Position numbers and translations under genes: made by a program. The notes beneath the pieces were generated by a model, which saw only the letters and a program-made list of their open reading frames with translations, was not told where the DNA came from and searched no databases. Positions 33,347 through 42,433 of a stretch of DNA of 64,000 nucleotides are shown here, in pieces; positions within the stretch are counted from its first letter, which is position 1; every line of letters begins with the position of its first letter. This DNA comes from G963662985 sp963662985 (GTDB taxonomy: Bacteria > Chloroflexota > Anaerolineae > Anaerolineales > UBA11579): assembly GCA_963662985.1 (NCBI GenBank), contig OY760067.1, forward strand, positions 372,001 through 436,000, written 5' to 3'.

Positions 33347-34813
33347 ATGAAGTCTAAATGGAAGATCCTAGTCGCTATTATTTTAGTTTTAGCTATTGGG
33401 GTGACATTCGCGTTTGTTTTTATTCATAAAAACAATCAATATAATTCAGCTGAAGAAGCATTTTTAACTAAAAATTATGCTGAAGCAAAAGAAATTTATA
33501 CTGATTTAGGATCTTATAAAGATTCTGAAGAGAGAGCTGATGAAGCAGGCTTGTATGAGCTTTATGAAGAAGGCATCAGTTTGTTTAACAGTGAAGAATA
33601 TGAAGATGCACTTGCGATTTTTGAGGATCTTGGCGATCTTGAAGACTCTGAAGAATATGTAGTTGAAATCAACAAGACGATTGAATATAATGATGCGGTG
33701 GCCTTGTTGGAAGAAGAAAAATTTGAAGAGGCGATGGAAATTTTTAGTAGCCTTGATGATTTTAAGGACAGTGTAAGTCAGGTGACGTTATGTGAAAACT
33801 CTATTCAATATCGAACTGCTATGGAGAAAATGGATGCAGAGGAATATCAAGAAGCATTGGATATCTTCGAGAGTTTAGATAACTTTAAAGACTCAAAAGA
33901 ACAATTCAAGGTAGCACAGAATCATGTCAGTTATGAATTGGCGAATGAATATTTTGAAGATGGAGAATTTGAAAAGGCTAAAAATATTTATTCTAATTTG
34001 GGAGATTTTAAAGACTCCTCAAAATTATATGAACTGGCAAAAAATTCAGAGGATTATGAAACTGCAATGGCGTTTTATGATGAAGATGAATATTATGACG
34101 CTTTACAAATCTTTAAAACGTTAGATGATTTTGAAGATGCTCAAGATTATACAAATATCTGTTATGAAAATATTTATTCTGATGGGCTAGTTTTGATGGC
34201 TGCTGGGGAATATATGGAGGCAAAGACTTTGTTTGCTTCTATTCGAGAGTATGCGGATGCAAACGAAAAGGAAGATGAAAGCCAAAATTATCTTCTCTAC
34301 GCTTCTGCTAAGGAAGATTTTAACGGGGGAAGTTTATATGATGCTTATATGGCTTTCATTGACTTAGGTGACTTCTTAGATTCCGCTACAATGGCAGCTA
34401 AATGTGTGAGTACGCCAAAAACATTAGGGGAGAAAAATATTTACACAAATCCAAATTACGCTTGGCAACAAGTACCTGTTCGAATTAGCACAGATCAAGG
34501 CAGCGACGCAATGGCTACCTATATCAAGATCTATGATGGAGATACATTAGTGCGGGCAGCCTATTTTGCACCGAAGGATATTTATACAATTAGTTTGCCA
34601 GAAGGCTATTACAAGTTCAACGTGGCAAATGGAGACATTTGGTTTGGACCGGAAGATATGTTTGGGCCAGATGGGTATTATTCAACTTTGGTGTTTGATA
34701 GCTATGATTCTAAAATCATCTTTTTAGAAGCTGGTTATGAATATACGTTGGAATTGGCAGTTTCTACAGATGGGAATGTGGGGAGCGATTCTGTTGATTC
34801 AGAAGATTTCTAA
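33347..34813 (+). CDS. membrane-anchored protein with eight TPR-like repeats
   Basis: A 488-residue protein with an N-terminal membrane helix (6-27). Eight repeats of about 41 residues follow (residues 33-355), each with the pattern Y..A......Y..A..IF..LgdfkDS. They are acidic and TPR-like, probably forming an extracellular helical solenoid. A beta-rich C-terminal domain of about 120 residues follows (SLPEGYYKFNVANGDIWFGPEDMFG). The function is unknown; binding of other surface proteins is plausible. Confidence 0.75.
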   Translation: MKSKWKILVAIILVLAIGVTFAFVFIHKNNQYNSAEEAFLTKNYAEAKEIYTDLGSYKDSEERADEAGLYELYEEGISLFNSEEYEDALAIFEDLGDLEDSEEYVVEINKTIEYNDAVALLEEEKFEEAMEIFSSLDDFKDSVSQVTLCENSIQYRTAMEKMDAEEYQEALDIFESLDNFKDSKEQFKVAQNHVSYELANEYFEDGEFEKAKNIYSNLGDFKDSSKLYELAKNSEDYETAMAFYDEDEYYDALQIFKTLDDFEDAQDYTNICYENIYSDGLVLMAAGEYMEAKTLFASIREYADANEKEDESQNYLLYASAKEDFNGGSLYDAYMAFIDLGDFLDSATMAAKCVSTPKTLGEKNIYTNPNYAWQQVPVRISTDQGSDAMATYIKIYDGDTLVRAAYFAPKDIYTISLPEGYYKFNVANGDIWFGPEDMFGPDGYYSTLVFDSYDSKIIFLEAGYEYTLELAVSTDGNVGSDSVDSEDF

Positions 34814-34858
34814 TTCATATATTCTTCTTGTTTAACTTTGGATCTACTAGAACTAACG

Positions 34859-34890
34859 AAAAAGAGCGACTTGGGTAAGTCGCTCTTTTT
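34859..34890. terminator. bidirectional intrinsic terminator
   Basis: AAAAAGAGCGACTT pairs with AAGTCGCTCTTTTT around GGGT. It lies between the convergent repeat protein and VTT genes. Confidence 0.93.
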
Positions 34891-34891
34891 T

Positions 34892-35461
34892 CTATAAGAA
34901 TTGTTCTAAGAACGGGATGTTGAAAACGCCAGCGCCCATCATGGCCATGAGGGTCATTTTGATGGTGATGCCGATACCAGCGAAGAGGAGAAATTTCCAA
35001 ATCTTCATTTTGAGGGCACCTGCAGTGACACCTGCGACATCAAAAACTGGATTGGGAATGATGCCCATAAAGAGGATCGTCCAAGCACCATATTTTTTCA
35101 TCCAAGTAACCATACGTTCGTAGATCTTGGTGTTTTCGATAACCGCTTGACCGCTAAAGCCAGCTAAGTAGCCAGAGAGTTCACCAAAGGTTCCACCAAT
35201 GCCAGCTGCGAGACCCACTAAAAATGGATTAAACTTGGCACCCATAATAAAAACAACAGCCAGACCGGGAGCGGGAATGAGCACGGTTGCGTTGGAGAGA
35301 AAGGTGAGAATGCCGATGCCGAGGAAACCCCAACTTTCGATCTGGGTGATTTGTTCTTCTGAGAGAGTGAAAATGAACCAAGTGATGGCGATGACTGCGA
35401 TGAGCGCAAACAAACGTGCAAGGTTGAGACGATGTTTTTGCCATTTTGCTTGAAGGGCCAT
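34892..35461 (-). CDS. VTT (DedA/SNARE-associated) domain membrane protein
   Basis: A 189-residue membrane protein. The segment FNPFLVGLAAGIGGTFGELSGYLAGFSGQ and the later MGIIPNPVFDVAGVTAGALKM with its conserved Pro are VTT signatures. The family moves lipids across the membrane or affects envelope integrity. The upstream sequence has only a weak CGGA. It may be transcribed with the cyclophilin gene 32 nt upstream. Confidence 0.87.
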   Translation of the reverse strand: MALQAKWQKHRLNLARLFALIAVIAITWFIFTLSEEQITQIESWGFLGIGILTFLSNATVLIPAPGLAVVFIMGAKFNPFLVGLAAGIGGTFGELSGYLAGFSGQAVIENTKIYERMVTWMKKYGAWTILFMGIIPNPVFDVAGVTAGALKMKIWKFLLFAGIGITIKMTLMAMMGAGVFNIPFLEQFL

Positions 35462-35493
35462 ATCGATTTTTTCCGTTCTCTTTTTTTTTATTT

Positions 35494-36003
35494 TTATTCT
35501 GTTACGATGGTGACCTTTTGGATGGTGACTGCGGGAGCACCAATGCGCATGGGATCACGGGCGGGGATTTGAGAGAATACGTCGTCCCCTTCAATCAATT
35601 GACCAAAGACTGCATGTTTGCCATCTAACCATGGGGTGGCGGTGTGTGTGATGAAGAATTGAGATCCGTTGGTGCTGGGGCCTGCATTTGCCATGGAGAG
35701 GACACCACGTTTGTCGTGTTTGAGAGCAGGATGGAATTCATCTGCAAAACGATAGCCGGGGCCACCACGACCTGTGCCTGTGGGATCGCCACCTTGGACC
35801 ATGAAGTCATCAATTACACGGTGGAAGATGGTGCCATCATAAAAGCCTTCTTCTGCTAAGAAGACAAAGTTGTTGACGGTGACGGGGGCTTTATCAGCAA
35901 AGAGTTCCAATTTAAATTCACCAAGATCGGTGTTAAAAACTGCATAATATTTTTTTGAAGAATCAATCTTCATTTCGGGGGGATTTTTCCATTCTTTTGG
36001 CAT
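35494..36003 (-). CDS. peptidyl-prolyl cis-trans isomerase (cyclophilin)
   Basis: A 169-residue single-domain cyclophilin that speeds proline isomerisation. It has FHRVIDDFMVQGGDPTGTGRGGPGY with the catalytic Arg, GVLSMANAGPSTNGSQFFIT and TPWLDGKHAVFGQ. There is no signal peptide, so it acts in the cytoplasm. AAGGA precedes the ATG. Confidence 0.95.
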   Translation of the reverse strand: MPKEWKNPPEMKIDSSKKYYAVFNTDLGEFKLELFADKAPVTVNNFVFLAEEGFYDGTIFHRVIDDFMVQGGDPTGTGRGGPGYRFADEFHPALKHDKRGVLSMANAGPSTNGSQFFITHTATPWLDGKHAVFGQLIEGDDVFSQIPARDPMRIGAPAVTIQKVTIVTE

Positions 36004-36052
36004 AATTCATTATCCTTTCGAGATAGATTTAATTGATTTATAAGTTAAAACT

Positions 36053-36682
36053 CTATTTGGCTAACATAGATTCGATACGAGATGAGACCATGTCCAAAGC
36101 AACGGTGTTGAAACCACCTTCGGGGATGATGATGTCGGCGTAACGCTTGGAGGGTTCTACAAATTCAAGATGCATGGGGCGCACAGTGCTAAGATATTGG
36201 CGGATGACAGAATCGGCAGTGCGTCCGCGCTCGTTGATGTCGCGTTCGAGACGGCGGATAAAACGAATGTCTGCATCAGTATCGACAAAGAGACGGATAT
36301 CGAAAAGAGAGCGCAATAAAGGCTCACTAAAAAGTAAAATCCCTTCTACGATGATGACTGGGTGTGGTTCGGTGGTTTGGGTTTCTTTGATGCGGGTGTG
36401 GGTTTTAAAATCGTAGATCGGGACTTCGACGGTGTTCCATCTTTTGAGTTCACGAAGGTGTTTGACCATGAGCTCTGTTTCGAGTGAGCTAGGATGATCA
36501 AAGTTGATGGAAGCTCGTTGGAGGGGAGGAAGATCGCTGAGATCTTTATAGTAAGAATCGTGCTGGAGGTAAGTGACGCGCTCGATGCCGACTCTTTCAA
36601 GAACTTTTTTGGAGACAGTGGTCTTGCCAGAGCCAGTGCCACCAGCGATCGCAATTACAAGTGGGGTTTTTTTCTTATCCAT
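36053..36682 (-). CDS. udk: uridine kinase
   Basis: This enzyme phosphorylates uridine and cytidine in pyrimidine salvage. The 209-residue protein has the P-loop GGTGSGKTT, YLQHDSYYKDL and FDHPSSLETELM, and IIVEGILLF. The start at 36682 is chosen because the protein then begins just before the P-loop strand and a TATAAT lies 6 nt upstream; a longer reading from TTG at 36721 would have to run through that promoter. No Shine-Dalgarno sequence is present. Confidence 0.92.
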   Translation of the reverse strand: MDKKKTPLVIAIAGGTGSGKTTVSKKVLERVGIERVTYLQHDSYYKDLSDLPPLQRASINFDHPSSLETELMVKHLRELKRWNTVEVPIYDFKTHTRIKETQTTEPHPVIIVEGILLFSEPLLRSLFDIRLFVDTDADIRFIRRLERDINERGRTADSVIRQYLSTVRPMHLEFVEPSKRYADIIIPEGGFNTVALDMVSSRIESMLAK

Positions 36683-36688
36683 GCCTAA

Positions 36689-36694
36689 ATTATA
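36689..36694 (-). promoter_or_regulatory. -10 box of a leaderless promoter (udk)
   Basis: TATAAT on the minus strand ends exactly 6 nt before the ATG at 36682. A weak TTTCAA lies 17 nt further upstream. Confidence 0.55.
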
Positions 36695-36726
36695 CTGGAG
36701 GAGAGGAGCATTTGAAAGCAATTAGA

Positions 36727-37482
36727 TTAGTCCCAATTGGGATAATCTTGTGTTTGATAACGAGTGACCCATTGATCGGTTTGGGTTTGCGCCATTTTTT
36801 TATTGGAGATGATATCTGGCTGCCAATCGGAGGGAATGGATAAGCCAAGGTGAGAAAGAATTTGTTGTGTGACTAAAATGGGGGTTTGAATGAAGGTTTC
36901 ATACGTGATGGTGAGAGGGATGAGTTGTGCTTGCTCAAAAAAGGTGTCCCATTCAGCTTCGATAGTGTTGATGCGATCCAGACGGGTGCGAATGGCGCGA
37001 TAGTCATAGGGAACGTCTGGTTGGGTGGCTTGTTTGCCGGTGTTGTGCCAAATGCCAGTGGCTTCAGCGCGATAGAGCGAGATGGCTTGGCGAATGCGAT
37101 CTTGGCGGGTGAGACGAATATAAGTGAGATTGGGAAAAAAATTTGAGAGGCGTTGAGCTGCTGTCATTTGAACTTTGTGGGGGGCGTTTTGACGCAGAAC
37201 GTCGAGAAATTCATTGAGGATGTCACCAGCGATAAGCTTGGTGCCGAAAACGCCATTTGGGGTGGTGCGTTCTTTGCGAATGATGGATGCATATTCTGGA
37301 AAGGTGTGAATATGATAGTGTTGATAAAAATGAGGAAAACGCTTGGGGAAAAAATGTTCTCCGGGTTTGCCGGCAACTTCGGTGCGGGAGAGATATTCAC
37401 AAAGCAATTCACTCCCTGTTCGGGGGCTGGTGGCGATGATGTAATTTTGAGCTATGGGGTGAGAAGAGGTGATGAGGCTCAT
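36727..37482 (-). CDS. Stf0-type sulfotransferase
   Basis: A 251-residue protein with the 5' PAPS-binding loop IIATSPRTGSELLCEYL and the second motif LTRQDRIRQAISLYRA. Both match Stf0, the mycobacterial trehalose 2-sulfotransferase family. It would transfer sulfate from PAPS to a sugar or lipid; the acceptor is unknown. It begins 18 nt after recD2 with GGAG upstream, so it is read in the same transcript, an unusual pairing. Confidence 0.8.
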   Translation of the reverse strand: MSLITSSHPIAQNYIIATSPRTGSELLCEYLSRTEVAGKPGEHFFPKRFPHFYQHYHIHTFPEYASIIRKERTTPNGVFGTKLIAGDILNEFLDVLRQNAPHKVQMTAAQRLSNFFPNLTYIRLTRQDRIRQAISLYRAEATGIWHNTGKQATQPDVPYDYRAIRTRLDRINTIEAEWDTFFEQAQLIPLTITYETFIQTPILVTQQILSHLGLSIPSDWQPDIISNKKMAQTQTDQWVTRYQTQDYPNWD

Positions 37483-37500
37483 TTTTTCTCCAATTCCTGA

Positions 37501-39783
37501 TTAGAAATGAGGGTATTGATAGTCGAAAAATTCTTCTTTTTCAAGTGAATCTCGTAGACGCATTTCTAAAGCGCTATAACGATGAGCGACAGCATTGTTG
37601 GAAACAGTCATTTTGAGTGTTTGTTGATTGCTGACGATGATACATAAATTTCTGGCACGAGTGACAGCGGTATATAGTAAGTTACGTTGGAGCATCATAA
37701 AGTGTTCGGTGAGGATAGGAATGATGACTGCGGGGAACTCTGAGCCTTGTGATTTGTGGATGGAGATGGCATAAGCGAGGGTGAATTGATCTCCTTCTGT
37801 CCAATTATAGAGCACTTGGTGACCTTCATAATCGATGAGGAAGGTTTGTTCTTTTTTGGATATCTCTTTAATACGACCAATATCGCCATTAAACACTTTT
37901 TTTTCATAGTCATTGCGCACTTGCATGACCTTATCCCCTTCTCGGAATGTGGTTTTATAGACCTTTTTTTCATTCTTGGTGCGAGCAGGTGGATTGAGTG
38001 CAAATTGCAAACGAGCATTTATATTATTTACACCCGCCGAACCGCGATACATGGGCACTAAAACTTGGATATCTTCGTGGGGATTTAAGCCGAATTTATT
38101 TGGAATGCGGTTAATGACGAGATCTTCGACCCAGTCAGCCGCTTGCTCAGAAGTTTGGGCGGGAAAAAGAAAAAAGTCTTCGCTATTCTTTTCAAAGTTG
38201 GGAAGACCACCATTATTTATGGTATGGGCATTGGTGACGATGTGAGATGTTTTGGATTGACGGTAGATCTTTTTGAGTTGAATGACTACAAAACGTTCTG
38301 AATCGATTAAATTACGAAGAACATCTCCAGCCCCTACAGAAGGCAGTTGGTGGATGTCACCGACTAACATTAGGTGGGTGGGGGATTTGATCGCTTTGAG
38401 AAAATGGTAGAAAAGCAAGGTGTCTATCATGGATGCTTCATCAATGATAACCATGTCTACTTCTAAGGGGTTGGTGTCATCGTATGTGAATCCCTGATTT
38501 GGATTGTAACCAAGGAGGCGGTGAATGGTCATGGCGGGACGACCAGTGGCTTCTGAGAGACGTTTGGCCGCTCGACCGGTGGGAGAGGCAAGGGCATAGG
38601 AATGTTCACTGCTTTCGAGTGCTTCAATCAATGTTTTGAGTGTGGTTGTTTTGCCTGTACCGGGACCTCCGGTGAGGATGGAGACTGGGCGTTTGATGGC
38701 AAAGCCTACTCCGCGAAATTGAAGTTCATTCAATCCGATAAAACGTTCACTCGAAATTCCTCCAAACATCATGGTATCAAAATCCTTCTGGAGGGGAGTT
38801 TGCTCTTCATTTGTCACCAATTCAGTGAGCATTTCTGCGATACGTTTTTCAGCATAATGATAACTGGTTAAATAAACCTGTGTTTTTTCTCCTTTTGTTT
38901 CGGGATCATCCATACTCAATTTTGGAAAATGCTCAAAAGCAACCAGATCTTCTTGTGCTAATTTTTCAAGCCCTTGAACGGCGGCATCAAAATCTATATG
39001 GGTGAGTTTAATTGCATTAGTAAGTAGATTATGTTTGGGGAGGAACACATGTCCATCTTGGAGTGCTTTTTCTAAGGTGTATAAAAGCCCAGCTTTGACA
39101 CGCACAGGATTGTTGCGTTCAAGACCCATCGATTTGGCAATTTGATCTGCTTTGATAAAGCCCACACCGTGGATATCCAATGCCATTTGATATGGATCGT
39201 TTTGCAGGACTGTGATGGCTTCTTTTCCATATTGCTGAAAGATCTTCATGGCAAGATTGGTAGTGATGCCATATTGATAAAGGAACATCATAATATCGCG
39301 TACTTGCATATGCTCTTGCCAAGCTTCCGCCATGGCTTGGGCGCGTTTTTTGCCAATGTCGGCGACTTCAGTGAGGCGTTCTGGTTCTTCGTCCAAGATA
39401 CGCAAGGTTTCAGCACCAAATTTTTGAATGATGTTGTGCGCGATGGTGGGACCAATGCCTTTGATGATGCCAGAGGCAAGAAAACGCTCGACTCCCTCAA
39501 TGCTATCGGGGAAGACTCGTTCTAGATGGGCCACGGAAAATTGTTCTCCGTGTTTGGGATGTGAAGTCCATATGCCTTGGATGCGAATATATTCTTCTTC
39601 GACTAATTCCGGGAAGTTGCCTGTGATGGTGATTAGTCCACGATCTTCTTCTGCACCATAAGGCTCAAGTTGGATGACGCTATATCCATTATCAGCATTG
39701 TAATAGGTGATGATGGCAACAATTCCCTCAAGGGCAACTAGCTCTGCGTTTGGATTTAGAATGGGATTGTTTTCAAACATCAT
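37501..39783 (-). CDS. recD2: RecD2-type SF1B DNA helicase
   Basis: A 760-residue 5'-3' helicase of the stand-alone RecD/TraA family. The N-terminal region (about 15-330) has helix-hairpin-helix repeats such as GIGPTIAHNIIQKFG. The motor has Walker A GGPGTGKTTT, Walker B VIIDEASMID, and motif VI near YAISIHKSQGSEFPAVI and YTAVTRARNL. RecD2 works in DNA repair without RecBC. Two ATG codons lie in tandem at the start, so it may begin at 39780. Confidence 0.93.
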   Translation of the reverse strand: MMFENNPILNPNAELVALEGIVAIITYYNADNGYSVIQLEPYGAEEDRGLITITGNFPELVEEEYIRIQGIWTSHPKHGEQFSVAHLERVFPDSIEGVERFLASGIIKGIGPTIAHNIIQKFGAETLRILDEEPERLTEVADIGKKRAQAMAEAWQEHMQVRDIMMFLYQYGITTNLAMKIFQQYGKEAITVLQNDPYQMALDIHGVGFIKADQIAKSMGLERNNPVRVKAGLLYTLEKALQDGHVFLPKHNLLTNAIKLTHIDFDAAVQGLEKLAQEDLVAFEHFPKLSMDDPETKGEKTQVYLTSYHYAEKRIAEMLTELVTNEEQTPLQKDFDTMMFGGISSERFIGLNELQFRGVGFAIKRPVSILTGGPGTGKTTTLKTLIEALESSEHSYALASPTGRAAKRLSEATGRPAMTIHRLLGYNPNQGFTYDDTNPLEVDMVIIDEASMIDTLLFYHFLKAIKSPTHLMLVGDIHQLPSVGAGDVLRNLIDSERFVVIQLKKIYRQSKTSHIVTNAHTINNGGLPNFEKNSEDFFLFPAQTSEQAADWVEDLVINRIPNKFGLNPHEDIQVLVPMYRGSAGVNNINARLQFALNPPARTKNEKKVYKTTFREGDKVMQVRNDYEKKVFNGDIGRIKEISKKEQTFLIDYEGHQVLYNWTEGDQFTLAYAISIHKSQGSEFPAVIIPILTEHFMMLQRNLLYTAVTRARNLCIIVSNQQTLKMTVSNNAVAHRYSALEMRLRDSLEKEEFFDYQYPHF

Positions 39784-39813
39784 TATTCTTTCTTTTACTA
39801 TGCGAAATAATAT

Positions 39814-40926
39814 CTATTCTTGTTTCGTAAAATCGTAACGGCAAATGGCTCCTTCTGGTTCGTGAAAGCCATAACAACGATTGCAATTAACACAACGTGC
39901 TTTTTTGACGCCTTGTTGGGCATCTTCCATGTTGAGTTTGAACTTGTTGGGTAAATCTGGCTCAGTGATGAGGGGACGGGAGAGAGAAACAAAATCGGCG
40001 GTGCCAGCGAGCAAGGTGGCTTCCATGACTTTCCAAGAGCGGAATCCGCCTACTAATATAACTTTGAGGTTGGAGAAGGTACGTACTTTGCGGGCTAAGG
40101 GACGGAAATAGGCTTCGTCTTTGAGGGTTTCAATCTTGCGGGAGATGGGGGCTGTTTTGGAGCCACGCATTCCATGGCTGATCTCAATGGCGTCGATGCC
40201 CCAATCTTCCAGCCAGTGAACTAATTCGAGACCATCTTCTAAGGTGAGACCAGGTTCGACGTTATCGTCGAGACCAAGTTTCACTAAAATGGGATAAGAC
40301 TCCCCTACTTGTTCTTTGATGGCGTGAATGATCTCTTGAAGAATCAAGGCACGGTTTTCTAAGGAGCCACCATAAATGTCTGTGCGGTGATTGGTGTAAG
40401 GAGAGAGGAATTGACTGATGAGGTAGCCATGAGCGGCGTGAATTTGAACACCGTCATAACCAGCAGCTTGGGCACGGCGGGCGGCGTGGGCAAATGCTTC
40501 GATGACATGATAAATCTCACCTTTATCCATGGCACGTGATTGTATGCCGGGCCAATATTTGGATTGCATGGCAGAGGGTGCGAGTGGTGAGGTGGTGACT
40601 TGATCGTCTACTTTGATACCCGCATAGTTAAGCTGGGCAATAATTTTGACATCTTGTTGATGGGCAATAGCGACTAAAGGTTTGTGCGCTTCGATCTTGC
40701 CATCTTCATCCATACCTACCATACGTGTATAAGCTTTACCTTCGGGTAAAACATACATATGCCCAGAAATAAGCATACCGATGCCTCCCTCTGCGAGTGC
40801 TTGATAGTCTTGCGCCATGGTGGGGAGTGGGTAACCATTTTCGTCTGCTTTAAGCAATTGAGTTGCAGACCGTACGATGCGATTTTTGATAATTAGATTG
40901 CCAATTTGACCAGCGGTAAATAACAT
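39814..40926 (-). CDS. NADH:flavin oxidoreductase (Old Yellow Enzyme family)
   Basis: A 370-residue TIM-barrel flavoenzyme. It has the NRIVRSATQ strand near the N-terminus, IHAAHGYLISQFLSPYTNHRTDIYGGS and the FMN-phosphate region ADFVSLSRPLI. A C-terminal CVNCNRCYG plus a later Cys recalls the [4Fe-4S] site of dienoyl-CoA reductases, but the FAD/NADPH domain of that group is absent. GGAG lies 7 nt before the ATG at 40926. The substrate is unknown. Confidence 0.88.
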   Translation of the reverse strand: MLFTAGQIGNLIIKNRIVRSATQLLKADENGYPLPTMAQDYQALAEGGIGMLISGHMYVLPEGKAYTRMVGMDEDGKIEAHKPLVAIAHQQDVKIIAQLNYAGIKVDDQVTTSPLAPSAMQSKYWPGIQSRAMDKGEIYHVIEAFAHAARRAQAAGYDGVQIHAAHGYLISQFLSPYTNHRTDIYGGSLENRALILQEIIHAIKEQVGESYPILVKLGLDDNVEPGLTLEDGLELVHWLEDWGIDAIEISHGMRGSKTAPISRKIETLKDEAYFRPLARKVRTFSNLKVILVGGFRSWKVMEATLLAGTADFVSLSRPLITEPDLPNKFKLNMEDAQQGVKKARCVNCNRCYGFHEPEGAICRYDFTKQE

Positions 40927-41020
40927 AGGGAAACTCCATGTAGTATATTTGATAGGTTGATTATACCATTCCAATGAGAAGGGATTGTGGAAACAGAATT
41001 TGCATGTCAAGTTAATAAAA

Positions 41021-41046
41021 AAAGAGCTATCGGATGATAGCTCTTT
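41021..41046 (-). terminator. intrinsic terminator of csp
   Basis: AAAGAGCTATC-GGAT-GATAGCTCTTT, followed by seven T on the minus strand. Confidence 0.9.
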
Positions 41047-41121
41047 GATGTAAACAATTTCAAGCCAATTTAATCTATGTGATAATCTGAGATGAAATGT
41101 TACAACATAAAGGTGGGTAGC

Positions 41122-41331
41122 TTATTTGGCTAAAACGTTGACAGCCTTTTCGCCTTTGTCACCTTGTTCGACGGAGAAAGTTACTGCTTGGCCTTCGGCC
41201 AAATCGCGATAACCATCGCCTGAGATACCAGAAAAATGGACAAAATAGTCTTGACCGTTTTCGCCAAGAATAAAGCCAAAACCTTTTTGGCTATTGAACC
41301 ATTTCACGGTTCCTTGTAAAGTTTCACTCAT
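41122..41331 (-). CDS. cold shock protein
   Basis: A 69-residue CSD protein with RNA-binding motifs KGFGFI and YFVHFS, of CspA family length. It binds single-stranded RNA and melts structures. The start at 41331 is chosen because homology begins there and AAGGAG lies 10 nt upstream. The perfect promoter at 41400-41428 gives a 5' UTR of about 60 nt. Confidence 0.94.
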   Translation of the reverse strand: MSETLQGTVKWFNSQKGFGFILGENGQDYFVHFSGISGDGYRDLAEGQAVTFSVEQGDKGEKAVNVLAK

Positions 41332-41399
41332 ATTAAAAATACTCCTTAAAAACTGCCTTTCGGCGTTGAAAACATTCTGGTCATAAACGACCATCTCGT

Positions 41400-41428
41400 A
41401 TTATATCAGTACGAAACATCTGTGTCAA
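41400..41428 (-). promoter_or_regulatory. consensus promoter of csp
   Basis: On the minus strand TTGACA (41428-41423), a 17-bp spacer and TATAAT (41405-41400): a perfect match to the housekeeping consensus. Confidence 0.9.
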
Positions 41429-41483
41429 AGCCAATTTCCTAATTCTTAATTAATCTAATGCAACGTTAATAAATTTTTCTGTG

Positions 41484-42398
41484 CTATAACAAATTTGTGG
41501 CGATCTCTGCGGCAACACGTGCATTGTTAAGTAAGAGTGCTAAATTGGTGTCCATCGAGCGACCATGGGTGACTTGGGCAACTTTTTCAAGCAAAAATGG
41601 GGTGACCGCTTGCCCACGAATACCTTTGGTTTCTGCTTCAGCAAGAGCTTGTTCAATCTGTGTGTCGATTTCTACATTGGGAATTGCTTTTTCGGCAGGT
41701 GGTGCGGCGGTGACGAGGAAGGCGGAGGATTGCCCGATGTCACGATAGGCTTTTTCCATCGCAGCGATCTCTCGGCCGTGATTGACACGCACAGTAACTT
41801 TGTAACCACTAGAGGTGGAATAGAAAGCAGGGAAGTGGTCGGTTTGGTAGCCAATGACAGGGACAGTCATGGTTTCGAGATATTCTAGGGTAGCGGGGAT
41901 ATCGAGGATGGCTTTGGCACCCGCACAGACGACGATGACGGGACTGCGGGATAGTTGGATGAGATCAGCGGAAATATCCATTTTGCCGCCACGATGGACA
42001 CCGCCAATGCCACCGGTGGCAAAGACACGCACACCCGCCAGTTCGGCTGCGACGAGAGTGCCGGCTACAGTGGTGCCACCACATTCTTTGTTGGCGAGGG
42101 CAACGGGATAGTCACGGGTGGAGATTTTGCGAACCGCACCTGTTTTAGCGAGTTCGGCTAAACGGGCAACTTCATCAGATGTGCAACCAACCACAATTTG
42201 TCCATCGAGAATGCCGACTGTAGCAGGGACTGCCCCATTGGCACGCACGGTGGTTTCCATATTTTGGGCGAGCTCGACATTGATGGGGAATGGAAGGCCG
42301 TGGGTGATGACGGTGGTTTCGAGGGCGACCACGTTTTGTTTTTCCGCAAGGGCAGTTTGGACTTCTTCACTGATGCGCAAGTAATTTTTCAAAGACAT
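41484..42398 (-). CDS. psuG: pseudouridine-5'-phosphate glycosidase
   Basis: This enzyme cleaves pseudouridine 5'-phosphate reversibly to uracil and ribose 5-phosphate. The 304-residue protein has VALETTVITHGLPFP with the catalytic Glu, ISTRDYPVALANKECGGTTVAGT and FATGGIGGVHRGG. AAGGA precedes the ATG. The kinase psuK is not adjacent. The gene lies 35 nt upstream of the stop of the lipoprotein gene, so the transcripts may overlap. Confidence 0.93.
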   Translation of the reverse strand: MSLKNYLRISEEVQTALAEKQNVVALETTVITHGLPFPINVELAQNMETTVRANGAVPATVGILDGQIVVGCTSDEVARLAELAKTGAVRKISTRDYPVALANKECGGTTVAGTLVAAELAGVRVFATGGIGGVHRGGKMDISADLIQLSRSPVIVVCAGAKAILDIPATLEYLETMTVPVIGYQTDHFPAFYSTSSGYKVTVRVNHGREIAAMEKAYRDIGQSSAFLVTAAPPAEKAIPNVEIDTQIEQALAEAETKGIRGQAVTPFLLEKVAQVTHGRSMDTNLALLLNNARVAAEIATNLL

Positions 42399-42433
42399 GT
42401 TAAGTTCCTTTGGGTTTGATTAATAAAGACGGG

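Noticed and set aside
41497..42384. Plus-strand ORFs opposite psuG
   Set aside because: Antisense shadows of a conserved enzyme gene, without start signals.
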